Positions 7,836 through 16,501 of a stretch of 64,000 nucleotides of DNA are shown in pieces. A program made the translations under genes and the position numbers. Positions within the stretch are counted from its first letter, which is position 1; every line of letters starts with the position of its first letter. This DNA is from JALOAT01 sp041687015 (GTDB lineage: Bacteria > Pseudomonadota > Gammaproteobacteria > Thiohalomonadales > Thiohalomonadaceae): the NCBI GenBank assembly GCA_041687015.1, contig JAWLCT010000001.1:62001-126000 (forward strand). Direction: 5' to 3'. The notes under the pieces were generated by a model, which did not search any database, was not told where the DNA came from, and worked only from the letters and a program-made list of their open reading frames with translations.

Positions 7836-8966
7836 ATGGGCATGGCCGGCAACCCATCCTCACAGCGCGCCCTCCCCGCGGCATCACCCGCCCGCTGGGG
7901 CGGACGGCTGGTCATCGCGCTGCTGTTGGGCGGGCTGCTGTTTCTCGGCTACCTGGTACTGCGGGATTTTCTGGTGCCGCTGCTGTGGGCAGCGATTCTG
8001 GCTTATGTCACCTGGCCGCTCAACCGCGTGCTGCGCCGCGCGCTCAAACAACGCCGTGGCACCGCCGCCGTACTGATGACCCTGATCCTGACCTTCGCCA
8101 TCGTGCTGCCACTGCTGGGGGTGGTCGCCGCACTGCGTCTTGAAGTGGTGCAGGCCTTCGAGGCGATCCGTGAGGACCTGGAAACCGGTTCCATCGTCGT
8201 ACCGGGCTGGCTGACGGAAACCCCCGTGGTCGGCCCGCGTCTGGTCGAAGCCATCGAGCGGGTCGCCGCCGATCCACAAGCGGTGGGCGACTGGTTGACC
8301 GAACGCGCATCGGCCTGGATCGGCGAGGCCGCCGGCTTGCTCGGCACCTTGGGGCGCAATGCGCTCAAATTTGCACTCGCGTTGGTCGCCGCGTTTTTTT
8401 TCTATCGCGACGGCGAACGGCTGGTGGACGAGTTGCGCCGCGCCTTGCACTGTCTGCTCGGTCCCTCATCACGCGCCTACTGGACTGCCGCCGCAGGCAT
8501 GACCCAGGCCGTGGTGTACGGTCTGGTACTCACGGCGCTCGCCCAGGGTGCCATCGCCGGCTTGGGCTACTGGGTGGCCGGCCTGGATGCACCGGTGCTG
8601 CTCGGCTCGCTGACGGCGTTGCTCGCAATCATTCCCTTCGGCGCGCCGGTGGTGTGGGTGACTGTCGCACTGTGGCTACTCTGGCAAGGTGCGTTGTGGG
8701 CGGGCGTCGGCCTGCTCCTGTGGGGCAGTTTGGCGGTGAGTTCGGTGGACAACCTGGTACGACCGCTGGTCATCAGCGCCTCGGCCAAAGTGTCGTTCCT
8801 GCTGGTGCTGTTCGGCGTGCTCGGCGGCCTGAACGCCTTCGGCCTGATTGGATTGTTTCTCGGCCCTGTGGTGCTGTCGGTGCTCTGGGCAGTGTGGCGG
8901 CGCTGGCTGGTGCAAAGCGATGCGGCCTGCACCAATGTGCAGGACGAGACCAGGACATCGCCGTGA
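7836..8966 (+). CDS. AI-2E family transporter (PerM-like permease)
   Basis: A 376-residue inner-membrane protein of the AI-2 exporter/PerM family. An N-terminal helix pair (about residues 21-65) is followed by a soluble amphipathic section (about 95-165), then further helices. It has the family signature LLAIIPFGAPVVWVTVALWLLWQG and a C-terminal LIGLFLGPVVLSVLWAVWRRW. Start candidates are the ATGs at 7836 and 7842, both in frame. Substrates in this family vary (AI-2, Na+/H+ exchange and others), so the name should not be read as quorum sensing. It is divergent from the dehydrogenase gene. Confidence 0.88.
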   Translation: MGMAGNPSSQRALPAASPARWGGRLVIALLLGGLLFLGYLVLRDFLVPLLWAAILAYVTWPLNRVLRRALKQRRGTAAVLMTLILTFAIVLPLLGVVAALRLEVVQAFEAIREDLETGSIVVPGWLTETPVVGPRLVEAIERVAADPQAVGDWLTERASAWIGEAAGLLGTLGRNALKFALALVAAFFFYRDGERLVDELRRALHCLLGPSSRAYWTAAAGMTQAVVYGLVLTALAQGAIAGLGYWVAGLDAPVLLGSLTALLAIIPFGAPVVWVTVALWLLWQGALWAGVGLLLWGSLAVSSVDNLVRPLVISASAKVSFLLVLFGVLGGLNAFGLIGLFLGPVVLSVLWAVWRRWLVQSDAACTNVQDETRTSP

Positions 8967-9125
8967 AGCCAGGCGGTACGATCGGACCCACCGCAAACCA
9001 ACGGAGCCTTCGGCAAAGTCATCGTGTACGAATCAGGCGTGTCGCGATGGCATGCCGGGGAAATCCTGGTGACCTTCCGCGCGCATCCAACTACGTTTTC
9101 AGCAGGCCAATGAAGGGAGCACACC

Positions 9126-9734
9126 ATGGACGCTCGCAAATGGACCTATGCCTTCACACTCGGCTTGCTTGCCGCCACGACGGCCTTCGCCCAACAGTTC
9201 GGCAATGGCCTGTCCCCATCCCAGGACATCCAGGCCGCTTCGGGCGTGTCGTCACAGGCGCTGAGCCAGGAGGACGTGCGCAAGGTGCAATCGTCCCTCA
9301 ACGAAGCCGGATTCCAGGCCGGCCCGGTGGACGGTATCTGGGGCCCACAAACCGCAGGCGCGCTGCGCAACTTTCAGCAGGCCCGCGGCCTTGAGGCTTC
9401 CGGTCAGCTGGACGATCAGACCATTCTGGCACTCGGCTTTTCGCGCGAGGAATTCGCCGCAGCGGAAGTCGCTACACCGTCGCAGCTCAGTGAAGCCGAC
9501 ATCCGTCGCGTGCAGGAAACGTTGAAAAGCGAAGGATACGATGTGGGTGCGGTGGACGGCGTCTGGGGGCCCAACACCGAGGACGCACTGCGCGCATTCC
9601 AGCAGGCCAAGGGCATTCCTGCCACCGGCCGACTCAATGAGGACACCGTGCTCGCGCTCGGCTTCTCGACGTCGGAATTCGCCGCCGGTGAATTCTCGGG
9701 CGACACGGAGCAGCGCAACGATCCACGCCGGTAA
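9126..9734 (+). CDS. Secreted protein with two peptidoglycan-binding domains
   Basis: A 202-residue exported protein with a signal peptide ending near FAQQ (residue 23). It carries two PG_binding_1 domains at about 48-102 and 118-172. Both have the pattern of a V-Q-x-x-L helix, AGPVDGIWGPQT or VGAVDGVWGPNT, then a LRNFQQARGL or LRAFQQAKGI helix. No catalytic domain is attached. A shorter paralogue with one domain lies at 56109-56618; both continue with a (S)EFAA segment after the domain. It stands alone and is followed by a GC-rich hairpin. A wall-binding or stress-related envelope role is likely. Confidence 0.85.
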   Translation: MDARKWTYAFTLGLLAATTAFAQQFGNGLSPSQDIQAASGVSSQALSQEDVRKVQSSLNEAGFQAGPVDGIWGPQTAGALRNFQQARGLEASGQLDDQTILALGFSREEFAAAEVATPSQLSEADIRRVQETLKSEGYDVGAVDGVWGPNTEDALRAFQQAKGIPATGRLNEDTVLALGFSTSEFAAGEFSGDTEQRNDPRR

Positions 9735-9762
9735 CAATGACCCGTAACCGATGCCCACCGCG

Positions 9763-9780
9763 CCCCGGCCTGCGCCGGGG
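9763..9780 (+). terminator. GC-rich hairpin after the peptidoglycan-binding gene
   Basis: CCCCGGC and GCCGGGG flank a four-base loop. An outer CACCG/CGGTG pair extends the stem to about 9757-9790. It lies between convergent genes. No T-run follows. Confidence 0.45.
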
Positions 9781-9815
9781 GGCCTCGGTGGGTGTCGCCG
9801 CGGTGCGGCGCTGTA

Positions 9816-10433
9816 TCATCTGCGCGTGTAAACCCCGAAACCCCAGAAACCCAGGTCGGGTATCCAGGGTCCCCGCCAGCCGCGCCGGCGCAGATTGCGT
9901 GCGAGCAATTGGTTGAGGACACCGTGGCCCACCAGCAGCACACTGCCGCGCGCAACGGCGATCCCGATAAGACGGTGGGCCACTTCATCGATGCGCCGCT
10001 GCGCCGCATCGCGATCTTCACCATTGCTCCCCAGGCTCAGACGCCACAGGCCGCGAAGCACCACACCCCAGATGTACGGGTGCAGCCGGGGCTGTCGCCA
10101 GTGTGGGTGCGGCAGCGCCACTTCACGGAACATGTCGTCGCACAGGAGCGGGTGCGCACTACTCAGGCGCTGCGCAGATTCCAGCGAGCGTCGCAACGGG
10201 CTGCAGACGATCAGACGGCATTGCGAGGCGACGTGCGCCAGCGAGACACCGGGCAGCGAATCGTCGCGAAGTCCGGCGTGATCATAACGGCGCACGAGCT
10301 CCGCCCAGTCGCAAGGGCGAATGCTGCGCGGCAGGTTCACATCCGGTCTGCCGTGGCGCATCAGGATAATACGTGGCCGGCACTCGGTCGCCGCATCCAC
10401 CCGGGCCGCGCGCGTGGCGCGGGAGCGCATCAT
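9816..10433 (-). CDS. Histidine phosphatase superfamily protein
   Basis: A 205-residue protein of the histidine phosphatase (phosphoglycerate mutase-like) superfamily. The catalytic RHG motif is in ILMRHGRPD near residue 26. A matching VCSPLRRSLESA (arginine and helix), an acidic MFREVALP, and the second catalytic His in LLVGHGVLNQLL follow. The substrate cannot be told from sequence; relatives include SixA, CobC and GpmB types. The start could also be one of the later codons before CRPRIILM. It is convergent with the gene before and has no operon partners. Confidence 0.8.
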   Translation of the reverse strand: MMRSRATRAARVDAATECRPRIILMRHGRPDVNLPRSIRPCDWAELVRRYDHAGLRDDSLPGVSLAHVASQCRLIVCSPLRRSLESAQRLSSAHPLLCDDMFREVALPHPHWRQPRLHPYIWGVVLRGLWRLSLGSNGEDRDAAQRRIDEVAHRLIGIAVARGSVLLVGHGVLNQLLARNLRRRGWRGPWIPDLGFWGFGVYTRR

Positions 10434-10779
10434 GGTGGTCGTCTCGCGTCGCTTGTGCTGAGTCTAGCCGCGGCCGCCGCGGGTCCTGGTGCCCTGCGCA
10501 AACAGGCTTGCCAAGTTGACCAATACGGTCGGAATCGACGCTATTCTTGTGGCAAGACAGTCGTACGAAGCGTGCACCGACCAATGGAAGACCACCAGTT
10601 CTGCACAGGATCAGGGCACAAGGTCTTTCCCGAAACGGCGCGAGCCCCGACAACGCCCGGTGCGCAATCCATTCTGACGCTCAATATTCACCGCCATGGA
10701 CCGATACAGGGTCCGACGGGGTCGGGCGCACACGGCACCGACACTGCCAAACCATTCGCTCTATCAGGGGAGGCCCGTC
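10434..10779. other. Intergenic region without a convincing gene
   Basis: These 346 bases separate the divergent histidine phosphatase and a small ORF. I see no conserved protein on either strand and no strong hairpin. TTGACC at 10516 and TATTCT at 10542 resemble promoter elements, but their 20-base spacing is too long for confidence. Confidence 0.4.
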
Positions 10780-10974
10780 ATGTGGACCATCTATGACGTT
10801 TATCGAGACCGCTACTGGAACGACCAACGGCAATGCTGGTGCACAGTGGAGGAAGCAACACGCTATACGGTGGATGAGCGCGATCGTTTTCGGCTGCGCT
10901 CCGTGTCCTTCCAGTGGCGCTTCGTGGAGCCGCGCAGTGTGCAGCTGGAGCACGCCGGTGTGCTGTGCTGGTAG
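10780..10974 (+). CDS. Small hypothetical protein, 64 residues
   Basis: A 64-codon frame starting at an ATG 7 bases after a strong GGGGAGG ribosome site. The product is rich in aromatic and charged residues (MWTIYDVYRDRYWNDQRQCW at the start) with cysteines at 19, 21 and 63, and it has no signal or membrane segment. I do not recognise a family. The good ribosome site and compact, non-repetitive sequence argue for a real gene. It is convergent with the TauE-type gene, whose stop lies 6 bases away. Confidence 0.5.
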   Translation: MWTIYDVYRDRYWNDQRQCWCTVEEATRYTVDERDRFRLRSVSFQWRFVEPRSVQLEHAGVLCW

Positions 10975-10980
10975 CGCCGC

Positions 10981-11748
10981 TCAGCGCAGGGCAAGCGCCA
11001 GACCGCTGCCCAGCAAAAGTACGCCAATGCCCTTCTGGAACTGCGCCTGGGTGATCCCGGTGTGCACACGGCCACCTGCCACCATGCCGGCCGCCATCAA
11101 CGGCAAACTGAGCCCCGCCAGCAGCAGCACGTCGCCGCCATAGAATCCCGCGCCCAGATAACCCACGATGCGCGCCGCGCCGTCAATGAGAAAAACGGTC
11201 GCGATGGTGGCGCGGAATTCCGTTTTTCCAAGCCCGCGCAGGCCGAGATAGATCACGTAGAAGGGCCCGCCGGTTCCGAACAGGGTTCCCACCAATCCGC
11301 CCAGTCCACCGCCCGGCACGGCCCATAGCCGCGAGCCGGCACCCGGCGTCCGGCGTGTCAGCAGCGTGTAGAGGGCATAGGCCACCACGAACAGGCCGAG
11401 AGCCCGCCGCAGCGCATCGCCGTCGACACGCTTGAAAAGATACAGGGCAATCAGCACACCGAGCAGGGTGAAGGGCAGCAGCGGCACCAGCTCGCGCCAG
11501 CGGATCGCGCTGCGGTGTTGCGCACCGTGCGTGAGCGAGCCCAGATAGTCGAGCAGCCCGATCGCAGGCACGACGACCGTGAGGGGCAGCACCTGGGCCA
11601 GCAACGGGATGGCAATGAGCCCGGAGCCGAACCCGGCGATGCCACGCACGAAATAGGCGCCCGCGACCACCACAGCGGCATAGGCGAGATGAACGGACGT
11701 AAGGGAATCGAGCACAGGCAGACCTCCGAAGAGCGCGCATCCTAACAT
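10981..11748 (-). CDS. TauE/SafE family permease
   Basis: A 255-residue inner-membrane protein of the TauE/SafE (sulfite/sulfoacetate exporter, DUF81) family. It has two related halves of about four helices each. The first half contains VRGIAGFGSGLIAIPLLAQ and the second contains LVGTLFGTGGPFYVIYLGLRG, the conserved glycine-rich signature. Family members export sulfite, sulfoacetate or similar anions; the substrate here is unknown. The N-terminus is uncertain because a start nearer LDSLTSVHLAY is possible. Confidence 0.85.
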   Translation of the reverse strand: MLGCALFGGLPVLDSLTSVHLAYAAVVVAGAYFVRGIAGFGSGLIAIPLLAQVLPLTVVVPAIGLLDYLGSLTHGAQHRSAIRWRELVPLLPFTLLGVLIALYLFKRVDGDALRRALGLFVVAYALYTLLTRRTPGAGSRLWAVPGGGLGGLVGTLFGTGGPFYVIYLGLRGLGKTEFRATIATVFLIDGAARIVGYLGAGFYGGDVLLLAGLSLPLMAAGMVAGGRVHTGITQAQFQKGIGVLLLGSGLALALR

Positions 11749-11823
11749 CGGTCGCAGGGGTCACCAACCGTGCTGCGGCAGCGGGTCTATGCTTGCCCGG
11801 TGCGTCGATGCGGGTTCGTATTC

Positions 11824-12339
11824 ATGCGGTGTGTCGCTCTCGTGCTGCCGGTGGTTGCGCTCGCCTCCGCCATGCCATTGGCCGCGCAACCTCTGCCTGC
11901 GGAACCCATGCTCGCCGCTCACAACGCGGTGCGCGCCGACGTGGGCGTACCGCCGTTGTCCTGGTCGCCGTCGCTGGCAGGTGATGCCGCGGCGTGGGCC
12001 GACACGCTCGCCGAGCGGTAAGATTGCAGCCTGCGCCACGGTGCCGAGGGTCAGGGTGAGAATCTCTGGTGGGCCAGCCCGTTGCGCTGGAGTAACGGAC
12101 GCACTGCCGTACAATCGGTCACCGCCGGGCAGGTGGTGCAGGACTGGGCCTCCGAACGCGCCGATTACGATCACGCCACCCACACCTGCCGCACCGAGCG
12201 CGGCCATTACACCCAAATCATCTGACGCACCACCCGGGCGGTGGGCTGTGCGCGGCGCGTCTGCCCCGACAAGGGCCAAATCTGGGTGTGCCGCTACCTG
12301 CCACCGGGCAATGTGCTGGGCCGGGGTCCGATGGATTAG
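11824..12339 (+). pseudogene. CAP/SCP-domain secreted protein, interrupted by two stop codons
   Basis: One continuous frame encodes a recognisable CAP-superfamily protein but has in-frame TAA at 12019-12021 and TGA at 12223-12225. Visible parts are a signal peptide (about residues 1-21), MLAAHNAVRADVGVPPLSW, GENLWWAS, VVQDWASERADYD, HYTQII then the TGA, and RAVGCARRVCPD and VCRYLPPGN. The TGA falls where the CAP signature HYTQVVWR has Trp, one base from TGG. No frameshift is needed and the normal end is TAG at 12337. Drift around the stops is slight, so inactivation looks recent. Readthrough or sequencing error cannot be excluded. Confidence 0.8.
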
Positions 12340-12520
12340 GCCGGTTTCATCGTCATCACCAGGCCCGCCTCAAGAAAATCCGGTTTTTTCCTCAATGCCC
12401 GCTGACGGCCACCACGAAGTGCCGACCGCTTCGCTGTATTTGGGCCACGGCTCTCCGACCATGGCGTGACTCGGCGCCACGGACGACGTCGGAATCCACC
12501 CGAAGCAACGGAGTCCGCCC

Positions 12521-14155
12521 GTGCACCAACAGCTTCAGACGCTGAGACGGATCTTCTGGATCACCGGCGTGGCCTGGACGCTGGTCCTGGCCGGCGCGGT
12601 TGCCTGGCAAATCCATTCCATCCGCAGCATGAACTGGGAGACGGCCACCCGCGAGGCCCGCGCCAATTTCAACAAGGATCAGGCGTTTCGCTTCTGGGCC
12701 TCGGGCCACGGCGGCGTCTATGTCCCGGTCACCCCGACCACCCCACCCAATTCACGCCTCAGCCACGTACCCGAACGGGACATCGTCACCCCTTCCGGCA
12801 AAGCGCTCACGCTCATGAATCCGGCCTACATGGTGCGCCAGCTCAACGAGCAATTCCGCGAGCTCTACGGCGTGGTGGGACACATCACCAGCACCAAGCT
12901 GCTGCGTGAGGAAAACGCCCCGGACGCCTGGGAACGGGACGCCCTCGCCCGCTTCGAACAGGGTGAAACGGAAGTGTTGAGCGTCGCGCGCATCGACGGC
13001 GAGCCCTACCTGCGCCTGATGCAACCGATGTTCGCCCAGGCCAGTTGTCTCAAGTGCCACGGCCACCAGGGCTACAAGGAAGGCGATATCCGGGGTGGCG
13101 TGAGCGCCGCCGTACCGCTCGCGCACTACCTGGACAATATGCGCACCGGCGCCTGGCTCACCGGTGCAACCATTGGCGGGATCTGGTGTATCGGCATCGT
13201 CGGGCTGGTGGTGGGCCATCGGCGCCTGCGCAACGACGCCATCGAACGCCTGAATGCCGAGGAAGCCGTGCGTGTCCTGAACGTGGAATTGGAAGAACGC
13301 GTCGAGCAGCGCACGGAAGAATTGAAGTCCACCAACGCCGCCCTGCGCACCTCGCTCGATCACCTGCACCGCGCTCAGGATCAGCTGGTTGAATCAGAAA
13401 AGATGGCCGCCCTGGGCGAACTCGTCGCCGGCGTAGCCCACGAAATAAACACCCCGGTGGGCATCGGCGTCACGGCCGCCTCACACCTGGAACTGAAAAC
13501 CCGGGAATTGGCGGCCCTGCAACAGAGCGGCAAGCTCAAGCGCTCCGATTTGGAGAGCTACGTAAAGACGGCCGTGGAATCCTGTGATGCCCTGCTTTCC
13601 AACCTGAACCGGGCAGCCGATCTGATCCGCAGCTTCAAGCAGGTGGCGGTGGATCAATCGGCACAGGAGCGGCGTACCTTCCCGGTGAAGGAGTACCTCG
13701 AAGGCGTCTTGCTCAGTCTCCGCCCCAAACTCAAGAAAACGCATCACACGGTGGTCCTCGACTGTCCTGACGACCTGCAACTCGACAGCTGTCCCGGTGC
13801 GCTCTCCCAGATACTCACCAATTTGGTGATGAATTCCCTGATTCACGGATTCGCCCACAAGGAGGACGGCCACATCAACATCCGTGTGTCCGACGCCCCC
13901 GATCACGTCGAAATCCGTTACAGCGATGACGGCAGCGGCATGGAACGGGAGCAGCTGCGGCGTCTGTACGAACCGTTCTACACCACACGACGTGCCGAAG
14001 GCGCCAGCGGGCTGGGTTTGCATATCGTCTACAACCTGGTCACCCAGCGCCTGCGGGGGCGTATCGATTGTGAAAGCGCCCCGGGCCAGGGAACCGCTTT
14101 CACGCTGTGGATCCCCAAGCAGATCGAGGCCAATGATGGACGAGCGTACGCCTGA
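12521..14155 (+). CDS. Sensor histidine kinase with periplasmic c-heme domain (DUF3365)
   Basis: A 544-residue membrane histidine kinase. Two helices (about residues 10-31 and 211-232) bracket a periplasmic DUF3365/Tll0287-like sensor domain that contains a heme c site, CLKCH, at 176-180. A coiled coil (about 240-295) leads to the dimerisation H-box LVAGVAHEINTP with phospho-His308. The ATPase part has LTNLVMNSLIHG (N box), SDDGSGM (G1) and GLGLHIVYNL (G2). The GTG at 12521 is the start that includes the whole first helix. The next gene, an HD-GYP regulator, overlaps its end by about 20 bases, so they form one two-component pair. A redox or diatomic-gas stimulus is plausible. Confidence 0.9.
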   Translation: MHQQLQTLRRIFWITGVAWTLVLAGAVAWQIHSIRSMNWETATREARANFNKDQAFRFWASGHGGVYVPVTPTTPPNSRLSHVPERDIVTPSGKALTLMNPAYMVRQLNEQFRELYGVVGHITSTKLLREENAPDAWERDALARFEQGETEVLSVARIDGEPYLRLMQPMFAQASCLKCHGHQGYKEGDIRGGVSAAVPLAHYLDNMRTGAWLTGATIGGIWCIGIVGLVVGHRRLRNDAIERLNAEEAVRVLNVELEERVEQRTEELKSTNAALRTSLDHLHRAQDQLVESEKMAALGELVAGVAHEINTPVGIGVTAASHLELKTRELAALQQSGKLKRSDLESYVKTAVESCDALLSNLNRAADLIRSFKQVAVDQSAQERRTFPVKEYLEGVLLSLRPKLKKTHHTVVLDCPDDLQLDSCPGALSQILTNLVMNSLIHGFAHKEDGHINIRVSDAPDHVEIRYSDDGSGMEREQLRRLYEPFYTTRRAEGASGLGLHIVYNLVTQRLRGRIDCESAPGQGTAFTLWIPKQIEANDGRAYA

Positions 14156-15701
14156 TAGCGAACAGGATGAACTGCTGTTTGCGGACGAGCCGGAAAGCGC
14201 CGCGGAAACGCCGCGCGAGGCGTGGAAAATCCTCGTGGTCGATGACGAAGACGACGTCCATCGTATCACCCGCCTGGTGTTGTCCGATTACGAATTCGAA
14301 GGACGCCGCCTGGACCTGATGAGCGCCTACTCGGGCACAGATGCGCGCGAACTGCTGGCCCACCATACCGACATTGCGTTGGTCCTGCTGGACGTGGTGA
14401 TGGAAACCGAGCGTTCGGGTCTCGACCTGGTGCGCTATGTACGCAACGAACTCAAAAATCGTTTGGTGCGCATCATCTTGCGCACCGGTCAGCCGGGCCA
14501 GGCACCCGAGAAACGGGTCATCATCGATTACGACATCAATGACTACAAGGAAAAGACCGAACTCACCGCCCAGAAGCTGGTAACGGCCGTGACCGGCGCG
14601 CTACGTTCCTATCGTGACCTGCGCACGATCGAACAAAGCCGGCGCGGACTGGAACAGATCGTCGAGGCCTCCGCGGCGCTTTTCGAACTCCAGTCGCTCA
14701 GCCACTTCGTCTCGGGCGTACTCAGGCAGCTGACAGCGCTCCTGAACATGAAGGACGACTCGCTTTATCTGCAGCTGTCCAGCTTTGCCGCGACGCCGGG
14801 TACCGGTGACGATTACTGCATTCTCGCCGCCACGGGCGAATTCGAGAACGCCGTCGGTCAACCCCTGCGCAAGGCTCTTCCGGACCCCGTACTATCGCGG
14901 CTGGAGACTGCCGTGCGTACGCGCTCCAGTGTCCTCGTTGACGGTGCCTACGTGGGTTATTTCCGCACCAGCAGCGGCTCCGAGAATCTTCTCTATGTGG
15001 ATGGTGTCCCCGTGCTTTCCGAACTCGACAAGGATCTGCTCAGCATCTTTTCGGCGAACGTGGCCATTGCGTTCGACAACATCTACCTGCACGAGGAGAA
15101 CCTGAACACGCAGAAGGAACTGGTGTTCGCCCTCGGCGAAACCATCGAAACCCGTTCCAAGGAAACCGGCAACCATGTGCGACGGGTGGCGGAATACTGT
15201 CGGTTATTGGGTGAGTTGGCGGGGCTCGCGGAAGACGAGGTCCAGCTCGTGTGGATGACCGCACCCATGCACGACCTGGGAAAAATAGGTATTCCCGATG
15301 CCATTCTTGGCAAACCGGGCACGCTGACCGAAGAGGAATGGGATTTGGTGAAAACCCATACCACCCTGGGCCACACCATTTTGAAAGCCCCCAATTGCAG
15401 GGTGCTGAACACCGCGGCGGTCGTCGCCCTGCAACATCACGAACGCTGGGACGGCGGCGGTTACCCGCTCGGACTCAAGGGCGAAGACATCCACGTCTTC
15501 GGCCGCATCGTTGCCGTTGCGGACGTGTTCGATGCCCTGGGGTGTCGCCGGGCGTACAAGGAACCCTGGCCGCTGGGCAAGACATTGGACTACATGAAGC
15601 AACAGCGCGGTCGGCAGTTCGACCCACGCCTGGTGGATTTACTGCTCGACAACATCGACGCTTTCACGGCCATTCGCACAACCTGGCCCGACGATCTCTG
15701 A
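14136..15701 (+). CDS. Response regulator with DUF3369 and HD-GYP phosphodiesterase domains
   Basis: A 521-residue regulator. An N-terminal receiver domain (about residues 30-150) has acidic DDEDD and phospho-acceptor Asp86 in LVLLDVVME. A DUF3369 sensory-type domain (about 175-320) follows, then an HD-GYP domain (about 335-510). The HD-GYP domain keeps the metal-binding MHDLGKIGIPD and HHERWDGGGYP motifs, so c-di-GMP hydrolysis is expected. It is coupled to the upstream kinase by overlap; an ATG at 14133 is equally possible. The pair should connect a periplasmic heme signal to c-di-GMP turnover. No GGDEF or EAL partner is nearby. Confidence 0.9.
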   Translation: MDERTPDSEQDELLFADEPESAAETPREAWKILVVDDEDDVHRITRLVLSDYEFEGRRLDLMSAYSGTDARELLAHHTDIALVLLDVVMETERSGLDLVRYVRNELKNRLVRIILRTGQPGQAPEKRVIIDYDINDYKEKTELTAQKLVTAVTGALRSYRDLRTIEQSRRGLEQIVEASAALFELQSLSHFVSGVLRQLTALLNMKDDSLYLQLSSFAATPGTGDDYCILAATGEFENAVGQPLRKALPDPVLSRLETAVRTRSSVLVDGAYVGYFRTSSGSENLLYVDGVPVLSELDKDLLSIFSANVAIAFDNIYLHEENLNTQKELVFALGETIETRSKETGNHVRRVAEYCRLLGELAGLAEDEVQLVWMTAPMHDLGKIGIPDAILGKPGTLTEEEWDLVKTHTTLGHTILKAPNCRVLNTAAVVALQHHERWDGGGYPLGLKGEDIHVFGRIVAVADVFDALGCRRAYKEPWPLGKTLDYMKQQRGRQFDPRLVDLLLDNIDAFTAIRTTWPDDL

Positions 15702-15903
15702 ATGCAGCGAAAAAAGAATCACAGCCAAAAACTGCTCACCGCTGTGACACAGATGACCATAACGCAGGCTCAGGCGTAGAAACCGCCATTTTCGAACCTC
15801 CATCTTGACGATCTTTGCGTCTTCGCGAAAAAAGCATGTGTTTTCAGGGACAGCGCTGCACGACGCGTGGAACAGCGTTGAACAATGAGCCAAACCGCTT
15901 CGC

Positions 15904-16488
15904 TCAGTCGAGATCGGCAGCGATGGCCAGGCGCACCTGCTCCGCCACCGGGTCGACACGGTGACGGTATTCGGCATGCTCCACACCCACCGCCAGGGCG
16001 GTACCGCCCTTCACGGCCTCCACCATCGCCGGTGTCAACTCGAAGCGCATGAAATGCACCGATGACGTCTTGTGGCCGTTGTCCCGTTCCAGATCTTCAT
16101 TGGCAACGGGAAAAACCGGCTCGAAGCCCGCGATCTGCACATAGGTGGCCTGTTCGATTCCGCGCAGCGCCACCAGCCGTTCGCGCCGTTCCTCCATGTC
16201 CGGGTACTCGAGCATCATGGTGGCTTTCCAGTTCCGGCCGTCGGGAATGAGGGGGTTGTAGGCCGCCAGCTCCTCTTCGATGGCTGCCGGCTCGAAGAGG
16301 CGCTCCACGCGCAGCATTTCCTGGATCTGATACTGCATGGTGAGCCGGTCCTCGAAGTGCAATGTGAGGTTCGGCCCCACCGGCACCTGGCGACGGCGTT
16401 TGTGGGCAATCACGCGTTCACGAATGGCCGGCCGCTCCTGGGCATACTGTTCCAGGCTGAGAAGATCCTGTCGTGTCAGCTTTTTCAT
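15904..16488 (-). CDS. DUF3501 family protein
   Basis: A 194-residue cytoplasmic protein recognised as DUF3501. It opens KKLTRQDLLSLEQYAQERPAIRERV and contains RRQVPVGPNLTLHFEDRLTMQYQIQEMLRVER, the conserved block of the family. The biochemical function is unknown. The ATG at 16488 is preferred over 16494 because GGAG lies 7 bases before it but only one base before the other. It is the third gene of a rubrerythrin, Fe-S oxidoreductase, DUF3501 cluster, an arrangement known from many proteobacteria and thought to serve peroxide or oxidative stress defence. Confidence 0.85.
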   Translation of the reverse strand: MKKLTRQDLLSLEQYAQERPAIRERVIAHKRRRQVPVGPNLTLHFEDRLTMQYQIQEMLRVERLFEPAAIEEELAAYNPLIPDGRNWKATMMLEYPDMEERRERLVALRGIEQATYVQIAGFEPVFPVANEDLERDNGHKTSSVHFMRFELTPAMVEAVKGGTALAVGVEHAEYRHRVDPVAEQVRLAIAADLD

Positions 16489-16501
16489 GGACATACTCCG
16501 C

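Noticed and set aside
12223..12225. TGA read as tryptophan or selenocysteine in the CAP gene
   Set aside because: Other genes use TGG for Trp and TGA as stop normally, no SECIS-like hairpin was noticed directly after, and an additional TAA interrupts the same frame.
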